NCBI RefSeq assembly: GCF_001423945.1
Contig: NZ_LMPU01000001.1
Location: 208,373-272,372, forward strand
Direction: 5' to 3'
DNA: 64,000 nucleotides
Source of the DNA: Pedobacter sp. Leaf194
GTDB taxonomy: Bacteria; Bacteroidota; Bacteroidia; Sphingobacteriales; Sphingobacteriaceae
Numbering within the stretch: the first letter of the stretch is position 1; each line of letters opens with the position of its first letter. The notes under the pieces were generated by a model. It was not told the origin of the DNA. It made no database searches and saw only the letters and a list, made by a program, of their open reading frames with translations. This document shows, piece by piece, positions 41,848 through 51,281 of this stretch. The position numbers were made by a program, and so were the translations under genes.

Positions 41848-43077
41848 ATGGCTACAGGATTACGCGAAGGAATGGCCGATATAGCTCGCCAAGGCTTATT
41901 GCAAACACAAGAGGCGACGCTGGAAACCAGAAATAAAAAGAATAATCTCAATATTGGCATCCCGAAAGAAATCTCTTTCCAGGAAAATAGAATCGCTTTA
42001 ACACCATTATCTGCTGCGTTATTGGTCAATAACGGTCATCGCGTTATTTTGGAAAGCGGGGCAGGCATTGCTGCTAATTTTTCAGATTCTGAATATGCAG
42101 AACAGGGTGCTAAAATCGCCTACGATAAAAAGGAAGTTTTCGATTGCGACATTCTGGTTAAAATTGCCCCGCCAATGTTGGAGGAAATTGCGCTGATGCA
42201 TAAAGGCCAAACGCTTATTTCTTCACTTCAAACCGGAACTTTAAAGCAAGAATATCTGAAAGCCTTAATGCAAAAAAAGATTAATGCCCTATGTTTTGAG
42301 AACTTGCGTGATGAAGGAAACGTTCTAAGCGTAGTGCGGGCGATGAGCGAGATTGTAGGTTCTACATCTATACTAATCGCTGCAGAATATCTAAGTAACG
42401 TAACCGGCGGCAAAGGATTGATGCTCGGTGGTTTTACCGGGGTTCCGCCTACAGAAATTGTAATATTAGGTGCCGGAACAGTTGGCGAGTATGCGGCAAG
42501 AACTGCTTTAGCTTTAGGGGCTGAAGTAAAAGTTTTCGACAGCTCGATTTACCGCTTGCGCAGGCTTCAGAATAATTTAGGAAACAGCCGCGTGTTTACT
42601 TCTGTAATGCAGCCAATTGTTTTAAATAAGGCAATTGTTACCTGCGATGTTGTAATCGGGGCGATTCGTGCGAGCCACGGCCGTAGTCCATGTATTGTTA
42701 TGGAAGAAACGGTTGCCCGAATGAAACCACATTCGGTTGTTATTGATGTAAGTATCGACCAGGGTGGCTGTTTTGAAACCTCTGAGGTAACAAACCATAC
42801 CAATCCGGTTTTCAGAAAATACGATGTAATCCATTATTGTGTTCCCAACATCGCATCGAGGGTTCCGCGTACCGCATCATATGCGTTAACCAATATTTTT
42901 GCACCTATCTTGCTCGATATCGGTGAATTTGGTGGCTTAATGAATATGGTTTGGAACAACCCCGGAATTCGCGAAGCCTTATATATTTATCAGGGCAACG
43001 TGACCAATAAGGATTTAGCCGATATGTTTAATTTACCCTTTAAAGATTTGGAATTATTAGTTGTCTCCAATCAGTAA
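41848..43077 (+). CDS. ald: Alanine dehydrogenase
   Basis: 409 aa. A 32-residue N-terminal extension (typical for Bacteroidota members) precedes IGIPKEISFQENRIALTP. NAD-binding GAGTVGEYAARTALALGA, catalytic surroundings VIDVSIDQGGCFETSEVTNH, and HYCVPNIASRVPRTASYALTN match alanine dehydrogenase rather than transhydrogenase. It interconverts alanine and pyruvate with NAD+. Confidence 0.93.
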   Translation: MATGLREGMADIARQGLLQTQEATLETRNKKNNLNIGIPKEISFQENRIALTPLSAALLVNNGHRVILESGAGIAANFSDSEYAEQGAKIAYDKKEVFDCDILVKIAPPMLEEIALMHKGQTLISSLQTGTLKQEYLKALMQKKINALCFENLRDEGNVLSVVRAMSEIVGSTSILIAAEYLSNVTGGKGLMLGGFTGVPPTEIVILGAGTVGEYAARTALALGAEVKVFDSSIYRLRRLQNNLGNSRVFTSVMQPIVLNKAIVTCDVVIGAIRASHGRSPCIVMEETVARMKPHSVVIDVSIDQGGCFETSEVTNHTNPVFRKYDVIHYCVPNIASRVPRTASYALTNIFAPILLDIGEFGGLMNMVWNNPGIREALYIYQGNVTNKDLADMFNLPFKDLELLVVSNQ

Positions 43078-43185
43078 ACTTGCTTTTTATTATTGGAGCG
43101 GAACTTAAGGCTTTTTTAAACTAAAGGTGTTCAATTCGGTAAGAAGAATTTCTTTGCAACGGCCAGCTTAAGCTAATTTCAAATT

Positions 43186-43869
43186 ATGAAACTAAATACC
43201 TTCATTTTATTTTTATTCGCATCCGTTTCGGCACTTGCCCAAATTAAACCTGCAACGCCTAAAAAACTTTTCATAATAAGTTCTTATCAGCAATACCTGG
43301 CTTCGGTAAAAGAAAATTCGAACAATCAACTTGTAGAAATAAAGAAGGCTATTCCGACAATTAGGTTAGACATTCGTTACGCAACCAAAAATAATTTTAT
43401 GAAACAGGTTATGTATGGGCAGGCACGTGCTTTTGCCCGCAAACCTGTTGTAGAGTCGCTTAAAAAAGTGCAGGCGGAGTTGTTTAAAAAAGGTTTAGGC
43501 TTGAAAATATTTGATGGTTACAGGCCTTACGCCATAACAGTTGCGTTCTACCAAAAGGCGAGCGATAAAAATTTCGTAGCAAACCCGAAGCAAGGTTCTA
43601 AACACAATCGCGGCTGTGCGGTAGATTTAACCATTGTAGATTTAAAAACAGGAAAAGAAATTGCCATGCCAACGCCTTATGATAGCTTTTCGGCAGCTGC
43701 AGCAGCAAATTATGCTAAGGTATCACCGCAAGTCAAAAAGAACCGGGATTTTTTTATCGCCATAATGAAAAAGTATAAGCTAAATGTACTGGAGAATGAG
43801 TGGTGGCATTACGATTTTCAAGGCTGGCAAAATTATGCGCTGCTCGATATTCCTTTTGAAAAACTTTAA
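43186..43869 (+). CDS. D-Ala-D-Ala dipeptidase, VanX/DdpX type (M15D)
   Basis: 227 aa with a signal peptide (ends ALA-Q). Zinc ligands and catalytic residues: SKHNRGCAVDLTI (His, Asp), LENEWWHYDF (Glu, His), and the substrate motif FDGYRPY. It cleaves D-Ala-D-Ala in the periplasm, salvaging peptidoglycan D-alanine. Neighbours ald (alanine catabolism) and dacB give a consistent D-Ala recycling context. This is not evidence for vancomycin resistance. Confidence 0.9.
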   Translation: MKLNTFILFLFASVSALAQIKPATPKKLFIISSYQQYLASVKENSNNQLVEIKKAIPTIRLDIRYATKNNFMKQVMYGQARAFARKPVVESLKKVQAELFKKGLGLKIFDGYRPYAITVAFYQKASDKNFVANPKQGSKHNRGCAVDLTIVDLKTGKEIAMPTPYDSFSAAAAANYAKVSPQVKKNRDFFIAIMKKYKLNVLENEWWHYDFQGWQNYALLDIPFEKL

Positions 43870-43922
43870 GTGCTCGTTTCTGCAACAATTGTTTTCAGCT
43901 TGGCTTGTTACCTAAAAGCCAA

Positions 43923-44423
43923 TTACAAGTGGTGCGGTATGCCATACTGATCCATTTTCACCCTGGCTTTATCACCTTTAACGTTTAAATGAAAGATGAA
44001 ATCATAATCATCATCAGTTAATTCTTCACGGGGGCGTTTTCCACCAAATGCTTCAATAATTTCAAGCACGGTATTCGAATGCCCGGCGATGATGATTTTT
44101 TTGCCAGCGTAACTGGTTTTAATCGTATCAACCAGAGCTTTGATATCCGTGTAGTTTATAACTTTAGGAATTACAAGCGAATCCAGCGTTTGACGCGTTC
44201 TTTTGTAAGGAGTACTAAAAGCCACATCTATATTTTCTTTTTTCAGGTATTTGGCCAGGTCGCCGGCTCTAACTTTTCCTTCTTCCGATAAATCCGGATT
44301 TTTTTCCTGTGGATCAGACCTGTCTTTTTCCGCATGGCGAACTATCCAAATTTCAGTAGTTTGTGCTTTTGCGAGGTTGAAAAACAGAAAAATGACGGAA
44401 AGAAATATTAAAAGCTTTTTCAT
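43923..44423 (-). CDS. Histidine phosphatase family protein (SixA-like), exported
   Basis: 166 aa with a signal peptide (ends LAKA-Q). RHGE-type motif as VRHAEKD, then LSEEGKVRAGDLAKYL, STPYKRTRQTLDSL and AGHSNTVLEI (second His). A small phosphoglycerate mutase-like fold. The substrate is unknown. Convergent with the dipeptidase gene. Confidence 0.88.
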   Translation of the reverse strand: MKKLLIFLSVIFLFFNLAKAQTTEIWIVRHAEKDRSDPQEKNPDLSEEGKVRAGDLAKYLKKENIDVAFSTPYKRTRQTLDSLVIPKVINYTDIKALVDTIKTSYAGKKIIIAGHSNTVLEIIEAFGGKRPREELTDDDYDFIFHLNVKGDKARVKMDQYGIPHHL

Positions 44424-44506
44424 TAGAGGCAGTTTTAAAGCTATAAATATTGAAAAAATTATCGGTTTGCAGAAATCATCTCTAAATGAAAAAGCGCCGG
44501 GGCATT

Positions 44507-45550
44507 CTATCGAATAAACGACAGCAAACGTTCTACATCATCAAAATTGTGCCAACTGCTTAAAACGATTCGATTTATGGGCTCGCTTGTTGTGTTTGGA
44601 TAAGGGAAAGATGAGATCAGGATTTCATGTTCCAGCAGCCGGTCTGCCAAATCAACGTCGTCTAAAAAAAATGCCGGAAAGCTTGTTTCGAACTTCCAGG
44701 ATGGATTAAGTTGCGATGAAAACAACTCGATGTTGGTTTGCAGTTTATTCCAGGCCGAATTGTAAATGGTTTCTGCATGCATAAACGCATATAAGCCTGC
44801 GGCTGCGGGCGGAGATGCACCCACGAAAATATTTGTTTGCTTAAGTTTCCCGATAATTGCCGCTGAGCCTAAAACCAAACCGGCATCAACTCCCAGTGCT
44901 TTCGCCATCGAGGCCACGACAACCCACTCGATGTTTGGTTTTTTCGGCAAACTACCGAAGCAACCTAAACCTTTATTGTTAATGCCAATTCCATGAGAGT
45001 CGTCTAAAATGAAAGTTACTTTCTTAGCCGGGTTTATTTCCTCCACAAAATCAAAGTCATAAATTTCGGGGAAAAGATTATTCATCGAATTGCTTATTAA
45101 AACCCAATCCTGTTGTTCGGAGCTGTTGATAACTTCAACTATCTGTTTACACCAGGCCGTGAACGAGCTAGAATTAAAGCTTTGCTTTGTTAACCAAAGC
45201 GCAGGATGTGTTGACGGCGCATAAATTACTTCTCCCAGTTTTGATAACGCATGAACAGTAAGCTGTGCAGCCAGGTAACCGCTTGACGTGATTAAAGCAT
45301 CTTCTGCTTTGAATCGGACGGAGGCTACTTTTTCTGCATCATCGTAAATACCAAGTTGTATGTTGTTTGTTCGGCTGGTTCCATTATTTAAGCCATATTT
45401 CCTGAGGCCTTCCATGTATAATTCTAAAAAATTATCATTTTGCGGGATGCCCAGATACGCAGTTCCGCCGAAGTACAGATAATCTCTACCACCGATATTT
45501 ATCTTGTTGGAAAATGGTTTTGTTATGGATTTTAGTCCGCGATTCATCAA
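44507..45550 (-). CDS. PLP-dependent alpha-oxoamine synthase-family enzyme
   Basis: 347 aa, fold type I aminotransferase. NNGTSRTNN, ITSSGYLAAQ, ILDDSHGIGINNKG and ASMAKALGVDAGLVLGS (PLP Lys) resemble 8-amino-7-oxononanoate synthase and relatives, but the protein is shorter than BioF (about 385-400 aa), and no biotin genes adjoin. It starts 2 nt after the esterase stop, so they are co-transcribed. Substrate unknown. Confidence 0.8.
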   Translation of the reverse strand: MMNRGLKSITKPFSNKINIGGRDYLYFGGTAYLGIPQNDNFLELYMEGLRKYGLNNGTSRTNNIQLGIYDDAEKVASVRFKAEDALITSSGYLAAQLTVHALSKLGEVIYAPSTHPALWLTKQSFNSSSFTAWCKQIVEVINSSEQQDWVLISNSMNNLFPEIYDFDFVEEINPAKKVTFILDDSHGIGINNKGLGCFGSLPKKPNIEWVVVASMAKALGVDAGLVLGSAAIIGKLKQTNIFVGASPPAAAGLYAFMHAETIYNSAWNKLQTNIELFSSQLNPSWKFETSFPAFFLDDVDLADRLLEHEILISSFPYPNTTSEPINRIVLSSWHNFDDVERLLSFIR

Positions 45551-45552
45551 TT

Positions 45553-46347
45553 TTATTTTGAAACCTGTTTGCTAAAAAACTCAAATTGTTGTTTAATGGA
45601 TTTTTTCCAGTACGCAGCATTATGGTTACCGGGTTGGGAAATATAGGTCGCCTTGATTTTCAAACTATCACATTTCTTCTTCATGGCATTGTTCGATTGG
45701 TAGAAAAAATCATCGGCGCCACAATCGAAGATGATTTCCTTTGGGCTTCCGGCTAGCTTATCAATTTGTTGTATAACAGAATATTTTAGCCAGATGTCGC
45801 TATCTTTGTCGGGATTACCGAGAAGTTCCGGGACGCCGAATTTTCCAATCGCATCGCGAAGATTTATGCCTCCACTTGTGCTGCCCGCACTCTTAAACAT
45901 ATCCGGATGTTTCAAAAATAACCATAAAGCGCCGTGTCCGCCCATACTTAAGCCTGTAATAAAAATGTTCGCCGTATCAATGGGGTAATCGTTCTTAATT
46001 TTAGGTAAGAATTCTTCAAAAAAGAAATTTTCATATTGCCAGTCCGCCTTCGCCGGACTGTTTAAATACCAGGATTTGTAGAGCCCATCCGGAGCAATTA
46101 AAATATACCCGTATTCATCAGCATACTTTTGAGCATCCATTATGTTGTTCCATTGTTTGTAGTTACCGCTGTAACCGTGAAGCAGAATTATCGCCGGAAC
46201 TTTTTTATTATTCTTTAAGTTTTTTGGGGTAAAAACCCATGTCGTGTCTGCTTGTGGTAGGTTTTTCGATTTGAAGATAATTTGCTGCTGTGCATTTGTA
46301 GTAAGAAAAAACAAGAGGCAAATCGAAATCAGTTTTAAGCATTTCAT
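45553..46347 (-). CDS. Exported esterase, alpha/beta hydrolase (esterase D-like)
   Basis: 264 aa with a signal peptide (ends TTNA-Q). Oxyanion region LLHGYSGNYKQW, nucleophile Ser in GLSMGGHGALWL, Asp in FDCGADDFFYQ, and His in SQPGNHNAAYW. Matches the putative esterase (S-formylglutathione hydrolase/feruloyl esterase) group of periplasmic enzymes. Flanked by dacB (9 nt upstream) and the PLP enzyme in one operon. Confidence 0.85.
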   Translation of the reverse strand: MKCLKLISICLLFFLTTNAQQQIIFKSKNLPQADTTWVFTPKNLKNNKKVPAIILLHGYSGNYKQWNNIMDAQKYADEYGYILIAPDGLYKSWYLNSPAKADWQYENFFFEEFLPKIKNDYPIDTANIFITGLSMGGHGALWLFLKHPDMFKSAGSTSGGINLRDAIGKFGVPELLGNPDKDSDIWLKYSVIQQIDKLAGSPKEIIFDCGADDFFYQSNNAMKKKCDSLKIKATYISQPGNHNAAYWKKSIKQQFEFFSKQVSK

Positions 46348-46356
46348 GTTTGTAAA

Positions 46357-47685
46357 TTAAAAGTTGTCATGAATGTAGGTAACTATCCTAACCATCTCAT
46401 TTCTTACCGCTGCGGTTGGATTGATGAAGTTGTTGTTCATAAAGGAATAGATGTAGATTTTACCTTTTTTTGTTAAAATGTAACCGCTTTGGTTATGAAT
46501 CCCGGTAAGCGAACCGGTTTTCCCAAAAACAAAAGGCTTGTCTGTTTTTGGATAGGCGTTTTTTAAGGTGCCGCTTTTGCCGCCCGCAGGCAACATATCA
46601 AACAGTTTTTCAGGGTTGTTTACTTCTGTATAAATCAGGTTTAAAACCGCAATCATATCATTGGGGGTAAATAAGTTCATTCGGGAAAGTCCGGAACCAT
46701 CAACCCATCGTGGCTTTTGGGGTAAACCTTGTAAATGGTTCTTTAAAACATACTGAATGGTTTTTTCTGTATTTAATGTATCGCTAAGCTTATCGCCACA
46801 AACAAGCAACAGTTGCTCGGCCAGAAAGTTATCGCTGGGTAAAAGCATCGCTTTTAAAACTGAATCGCGGCTGGCGCCATACAAGGTCTTGGCGTTGGCA
46901 GGCATATTCCTGTCTATCAATCCAATGGGTTTATGTAAAGTATCGGCAAGCAGGCCCACCGTTGTGGCGTTGCTTAATTTAAAAGGGATTTGCTGAACAA
47001 AATTCGGTTTGACAGCAACGGCGTTGTAGGCAAATTCATTGTTGTTGAAATTTCGTTTCACCAGGAAATCGCCTGCGGTCTGCGTGCTGTCTTTTACGAA
47101 ACATGAGCTAAAGCTTTTTGGGCTCACAGAGAAATTCCCGTTTTGTGTTCCCTTTACCCAAACCGTATTGTCGAGCAGGGGCAAATCATTTATTTCTGCC
47201 TGGTAATAATCGTTGTAGTCATCCCAGGCCCAGCCGGCACCGAAAAAATTCCCAGTATATCTGCCAGGCGAGTAGAAGAGTTTTTTTGTGCTTCCGGCGA
47301 GAAAATTGTAGGCAGATTTATCTTTTAGTTCTGACTGCAGAAAAGATGGATCGCCCGTTCCCCAAAAAATTAACGAATCATTTGTTTCGATGTATCTTAA
47401 GGCTGGCATCCGCTCCGGAATCATTTTTAACGATGCGTAAAAAGTATATAATTTAGTGTTCGATGCCGGCGTAAATTGCTTATCGCCATCTTTCTCAAAC
47501 ACCGTGGTTTTCGCCTGTAAATTAAATAGTGAAAAGCCGACCATGTATTGCTTTATAATTTCTGACTTCCTGAATTCTTTAGAAACCTTATGGGCCATCA
47601 TTTTGTCGGCAGAACAGCCTGACAACAAATAAATTAACAAAGCTAAGGGAAGCACCGGGGCTTTAAAAAGTTGGCGAAAAATCAT
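46357..47685 (-). CDS. dacB: D-alanyl-D-alanine carboxypeptidase/endopeptidase, PBP4 type (S13), lipoprotein
   Basis: 442 aa. Lipobox LLSGC near residue 24. Penicillin-binding motifs: SxxK in ASNTKLYTF, SxN region in DGSGLSRMN, and KTG in FGKTGSLTG. Family S13 trims or cleaves D-Ala-D-Ala peptide links in peptidoglycan. First gene of a three-gene minus-strand operon with the esterase and PLP enzyme. Confidence 0.9.
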   Translation of the reverse strand: MIFRQLFKAPVLPLALLIYLLSGCSADKMMAHKVSKEFRKSEIIKQYMVGFSLFNLQAKTTVFEKDGDKQFTPASNTKLYTFYASLKMIPERMPALRYIETNDSLIFWGTGDPSFLQSELKDKSAYNFLAGSTKKLFYSPGRYTGNFFGAGWAWDDYNDYYQAEINDLPLLDNTVWVKGTQNGNFSVSPKSFSSCFVKDSTQTAGDFLVKRNFNNNEFAYNAVAVKPNFVQQIPFKLSNATTVGLLADTLHKPIGLIDRNMPANAKTLYGASRDSVLKAMLLPSDNFLAEQLLLVCGDKLSDTLNTEKTIQYVLKNHLQGLPQKPRWVDGSGLSRMNLFTPNDMIAVLNLIYTEVNNPEKLFDMLPAGGKSGTLKNAYPKTDKPFVFGKTGSLTGIHNQSGYILTKKGKIYIYSFMNNNFINPTAAVRNEMVRIVTYIHDNF

Positions 47686-47749
47686 CTTTTAAAGTTATAG
47701 GAAATAATACAAACTAAATTATTAAATTTAATCAAATGTTAACCAAATA

Positions 47750-47757
47750 TAAGTTTG
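47750..47757 (+). promoter_or_regulatory. -7 box of the aspartyl protease gene
   Basis: TAAGTTTG, 11 nt before the ATG at 47769. It excludes the in-frame ATG at 47736. Confidence 0.5.
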
Positions 47758-47768
47758 CAAAGTTTGCT

Positions 47769-48989
47769 ATGAGCCGCAAATTGATTATTATTTGCGTAGG
47801 ACTTTTTATACTTTTTTTTTACAACTGTGAAGCTCAGGAATTCCATTTTTCAGGTAATCAGCAACGGCAATCCTTACAGTTCAAATCCATAAAAAACCTA
47901 ATCATTATTCCTGTTTACATCAACGAAAAAGGGCCTTTTGATTTCGTTTTAGATACGGGCGTAGGGCCACTAATCATCACAGAGCCATCCATTATCGATT
48001 CCCTGAATTTCACAACCATGCGTAAAATTAAAGTTTCGGGTTTAGGGCTGGAAACCGTGGAGGCATTTGTATCGCAAAATATAAAGGCTACCGTAGGCAG
48101 GGCTGAAGCTCAGCATATCCCTACCGCCATTTTGAAAGAAGATTTGTTTAATTTATCAGGGCATTTAGGGATAAAAATTTATGGATTAATCGGATTCAAT
48201 TTTTTCAACAGTTTTATTGTAGATATCCGCTATGCAGAAAGCAGGCTCATCTTCACAGCGCCGGGCGCTAAGGTTAAATACAGAGGCAGCAAAATTCCAA
48301 TTGTGATTGAGAGCATGAAACCATACGTTTACGCAGATGTTGCCACATCAGATAATGAAAAGATTTCTGCTAAATTGCTTATGGATACCGGTGCCAGTCA
48401 TGCTTTATCTATGGAAATGTATAATGGAGAAATGTTTCCCTTGCCTTATTCTAAAATAAAGGCAAATCTGGGCATGAGCATTAGCGGACAAATTAAAGGT
48501 TATCTCGGACGAATTAAAGGCTTCTCTATCGGAGGGTATGACTTTAAAGATGTAATATCTGGTTTTCCCGATTATCGGGTTATCTCACAAAAAATAGATT
48601 TAAAAACCCGGAACGGTAACGTTGGCGCCGATTTGCTAAGAAAGTTTAACATCCAGTTTAACTATCAGGAGGGTTTTATGTACGTAAAGCCTAACGGAAA
48701 TTTCAAAACACCTTTTGAGCATGATATGATTGGAATGGTTGTATATCTTGACCAAAAAGAATACAAACGATTCCTGATTGGGGAAATTGACGAAAACTCG
48801 CCGGCAGAAAAGTCTGGCCTTTGTCCGGATGATGAAATAATAGGCGTTAATTTCAGGCCTATGAACGTTTATTCGCTTAATGAGCTCTCAGAACTTTTCA
48901 AATCGGGTGCAAATAAAAGCGTAATTCTCGAGATTTACAGAGACAATAAAACCTTTTTTAAAGTGGTTCACCTCGAACGAAGAATTTGA
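47769..48989 (+). CDS. Retropepsin-like aspartyl protease with PDZ domain, exported
   Basis: 406 aa from the ATG at 47769, with a signal peptide/anchor (residues 1-22, possible lipobox-like YNC). Two aspartyl protease half-sites: FVLDTGVGPLII near residue 60 and KLLMDTGASHALS near 200. About 320-400 are a PDZ domain (IGEIDENSPAEKSGLCPDDEIIGVN). This domain order is common in Bacteroidota envelope proteases of unknown target. Monocistronic, divergent from dacB. Confidence 0.85.
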   Translation: MSRKLIIICVGLFILFFYNCEAQEFHFSGNQQRQSLQFKSIKNLIIIPVYINEKGPFDFVLDTGVGPLIITEPSIIDSLNFTTMRKIKVSGLGLETVEAFVSQNIKATVGRAEAQHIPTAILKEDLFNLSGHLGIKIYGLIGFNFFNSFIVDIRYAESRLIFTAPGAKVKYRGSKIPIVIESMKPYVYADVATSDNEKISAKLLMDTGASHALSMEMYNGEMFPLPYSKIKANLGMSISGQIKGYLGRIKGFSIGGYDFKDVISGFPDYRVISQKIDLKTRNGNVGADLLRKFNIQFNYQEGFMYVKPNGNFKTPFEHDMIGMVVYLDQKEYKRFLIGEIDENSPAEKSGLCPDDEIIGVNFRPMNVYSLNELSELFKSGANKSVILEIYRDNKTFFKVVHLERRI

Positions 48990-49068
48990 TTTTACAGGTA
49001 ATTTTAAGGTTACAAGCTCATAACTAACTTATCAGGCTTTAAATTCGCAGGTATCAAAATCTTAGATA

Positions 49069-49935
49069 ATGATTAAGAAGGCCGCAATTTTTTTTACGCT
49101 GTTTGTAGTAAGCTTAACTTGCTTTGCGCAAAACCAGGATTCGATTACTTTAGTAAAAACTCATTGGATAAAAACGAGAGTAGCTAGGCAGGTAAAGCTT
49201 TTTAAACATCATTTCGACCAGAAGAATCTCTTTTCTGCCAACCAGAATATTTCTTTTTTGGAGGTAAAAAATTCTGGCAGAAAAGCCGTTTTTGCAATTG
49301 ATGCAGAGGCGCAGCAATTAATAACCACGAGCGGTTTTGGCATTAGAGATACTGCAATTGCCGCCATAAACGGTAATTTTTTCGACGTAAAAAATGGAGG
49401 TTCTGTTGATTTTGTAAAAGTAAACGGAGAAGTTATTAATACAAACCGGCTTGAAAAGAGCGGATCCCGTGCGTTTCATCAAAAGGCTGCAGTTGTAATT
49501 CGTAAGGGCAAAATCGAAATTGTGAAGTGGGATGGAAGCGCTGACTGGGAAAAAAATGTAACAGACGGAGATGTATTGTTGAACGGGCCTTTATTGGTAT
49601 TCAATAACCAGGAAGAGCGGCTTGATACTGCGGCTTTTAATCGTTTACGTCATCCACGTACGTGTGTGGGTTTAAAGCCAAATGGCCGGGCCATTTTACT
49701 AACGGTAGATGGAAGAAATGATAATTCTGCTGGAATGAGTTTGTTTGAACTGACAAAAATTATGCGTTGGCTTGGCTGTACAAGTGCAATTAATTTTGAT
49801 GGCGGCGGTTCTACCACGCTTTGGGTTAACGGAGATGGCGACACGGGTGTTATCAATTACCCAACGGACAACAAAAAATGGGATCACGAGGGTCAGCGGA
49901 AAGTAGCCAACGTAATTCTGGTTAAGAAAAAATAA
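49069..49935 (+). CDS. Phosphodiester glycosidase (NAGPA) family exported protein
   Basis: 288 aa with a signal peptide (ends CFA-Q). NAGPA/DUF2233 motifs: AAINGNFFDVKNGGSVDF, RHPRTCVGLKPNGRAILLTVDGR, and AINFDGGGSTTLWVNGD. The mammalian founder removes GlcNAc from GlcNAc-1-phospho-mannose; bacterial members are linked to exopolysaccharide phosphodiester cleavage. The following gene begins about 40 nt later. Confidence 0.88.
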   Translation: MIKKAAIFFTLFVVSLTCFAQNQDSITLVKTHWIKTRVARQVKLFKHHFDQKNLFSANQNISFLEVKNSGRKAVFAIDAEAQQLITTSGFGIRDTAIAAINGNFFDVKNGGSVDFVKVNGEVINTNRLEKSGSRAFHQKAAVVIRKGKIEIVKWDGSADWEKNVTDGDVLLNGPLLVFNNQEERLDTAAFNRLRHPRTCVGLKPNGRAILLTVDGRNDNSAGMSLFELTKIMRWLGCTSAINFDGGGSTTLWVNGDGDTGVINYPTDNKKWDHEGQRKVANVILVKKK

Positions 49936-49976
49936 ATTATTTTAGCCGAACTTTGCGCCTGCTGCGTTATATACAT

Positions 49977-50903
49977 ATGATAAAAAATTTCTGCCTCCTT
50001 TTTTATGTTATTATTCTGTGTTCATCCTGCGATTTTGCTTCAAAAAAGACCAATCCAAAACTGCGGGATTACACCTGGGAATCGGTAAAAGGCATCCGCT
50101 ACCAGGAAGTTCGTAGAAGATTCAAAAACGGCTTATCATTTAATATGGAAGGCTTTATGCAAAAGCCATCGTGGATTATAGAGGTTGCCAAAGAAGATAC
50201 GATGATGGCCTGGAGTCCGCAGAAACAAATTATGCAAAAGTTTTTCCTCCAGTATGATCATGGTAATCTTTACAATTTTGCCGAAGAATGGTTTAAGGTT
50301 AAAGCCATGACTAATGATAGCCTCGTATTACAGCGGGTACAGGTTAATGGTAAAAACGTACTTGCCGATTTTCGGTCGGATGTTAACATGACTTTTTACG
50401 CCCAAAGCTATATCAAAAATAAACTTAAAACGACGGCCGAAAAGTTGCAGAAACCAAGTAAAGCAGATACTGCTTTTATCATAAAAAGAGCCGTTAGCGT
50501 TAATGCAAATAGCGACAGTGCTTTCGCCGCGACAGAGCCGGTTCAGTTTATACCGAAAAGTAAAATTGTTACGGTGGAAAAGTTGGTTACGGCGAGTAAG
50601 CTGGAGGGACGAACGGCGGCTTACGATTATATGTTTCCGCAGTATAAAATCATTATCGATAGGGCATATAAAGATTTTGCTTACCAAATCTCTGCTGTAG
50701 TAGATTTTCAGGGTGGTATACACGTTAAAGACGTTTATGGCGTATTGCCCGAGAACGCTGATTCAAAGAAAAAGAATATGCAGGCTGTGGCCGATATTTA
50801 CATCAGAAACCTTTTTGATGTACTGCCAGGAACGAGCCTCGGAATTCCGCACAATAGCCAAATTACGATGATGATTATTGGAAAAGCAATTAAAAGGCCT
50901 TAG
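49977..50903 (+). CDS. Hypothetical lipoprotein
   Basis: 308 aa from the ATG at 49977, with a lipoprotein-like signal (FYVIILCSSC). The body is a mixed alpha/beta region of unrecognised type; the end (IDRAYKDFAYQISAVVDFQG, IYIRNLFDVLPGTSLGIP) looks like a conserved globular C-terminus. No function assigned. Possibly co-transcribed with the NAGPA gene. Confidence 0.65.
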   Translation: MIKNFCLLFYVIILCSSCDFASKKTNPKLRDYTWESVKGIRYQEVRRRFKNGLSFNMEGFMQKPSWIIEVAKEDTMMAWSPQKQIMQKFFLQYDHGNLYNFAEEWFKVKAMTNDSLVLQRVQVNGKNVLADFRSDVNMTFYAQSYIKNKLKTTAEKLQKPSKADTAFIIKRAVSVNANSDSAFAATEPVQFIPKSKIVTVEKLVTASKLEGRTAAYDYMFPQYKIIIDRAYKDFAYQISAVVDFQGGIHVKDVYGVLPENADSKKKNMQAVADIYIRNLFDVLPGTSLGIPHNSQITMMIIGKAIKRP

Positions 50904-51007
50904 TAATCTGCTGTTTACAAAATTTTAACGTTAAAAAAATGTTAAAATTTATTTTGATTTTAAAAATTAAAACTTACCTTGCAGACTTAATTTTAATATT
51001 TAATACA

Positions 51008-51199
51008 ATGCAAGAAGGCACAGTAAAATTCTTCAATGTAACTAAAGGTTTTGGCTTTATCATCCCTGCAAACGGCGATAGCGAAATTTTTGTTCATTCA
51101 ACAGGTCTTATCGACGAAATCCGTGAAAACGACAAAGTTCAGTACGAAGTTGCTAACGGTAAAAAAGGCTTAAATGCCGTTAATGTGAAAGTAATTTAA
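51008..51199 (+). CDS. Cold-shock protein (CspA family)
   Basis: 63 aa from the ATG at 51008. EGTVKFFNVTKGFGFI (RNP1) and EIFVHSTGL (RNP2) are the nucleic-acid-binding motifs of the cold-shock fold. RNA chaperone or anti-terminator. Upstream in-frame codons are AT-rich leader, not protein. Terminated at 51221-51249. Confidence 0.93.
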   Translation: MQEGTVKFFNVTKGFGFIIPANGDSEIFVHSTGLIDEIRENDKVQYEVANGKKGLNAVNVKVI

Positions 51200-51220
51200 T
51201 TAACTATCATATTTACAATG

Positions 51221-51249
51221 AAGCCCTGGTCGCAGATCGGGGCTTTTTT
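51221..51249 (+). terminator. Terminator of the cold-shock gene
   Basis: AAGCCC paired with GGGCTT (extended by weaker pairs) followed by six T, 22 nt after the stop. Confidence 0.7.
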
Positions 51250-51281
51250 GGTTTTAATCCATTCGGTTTAATCAATATTAT

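Noticed and set aside
43186..43869. Vancomycin resistance gene
   Set aside because: The VanX/DdpX fold is present, but no vanH, vanA-type ligase or vanRS genes accompany it; housekeeping D-Ala recycling is more likely.
44507..45550. bioF (biotin synthesis) assignment
   Set aside because: The enzyme is shorter than BioF, its gene neighbours are a carboxypeptidase and an esterase, and no biotin genes are present.
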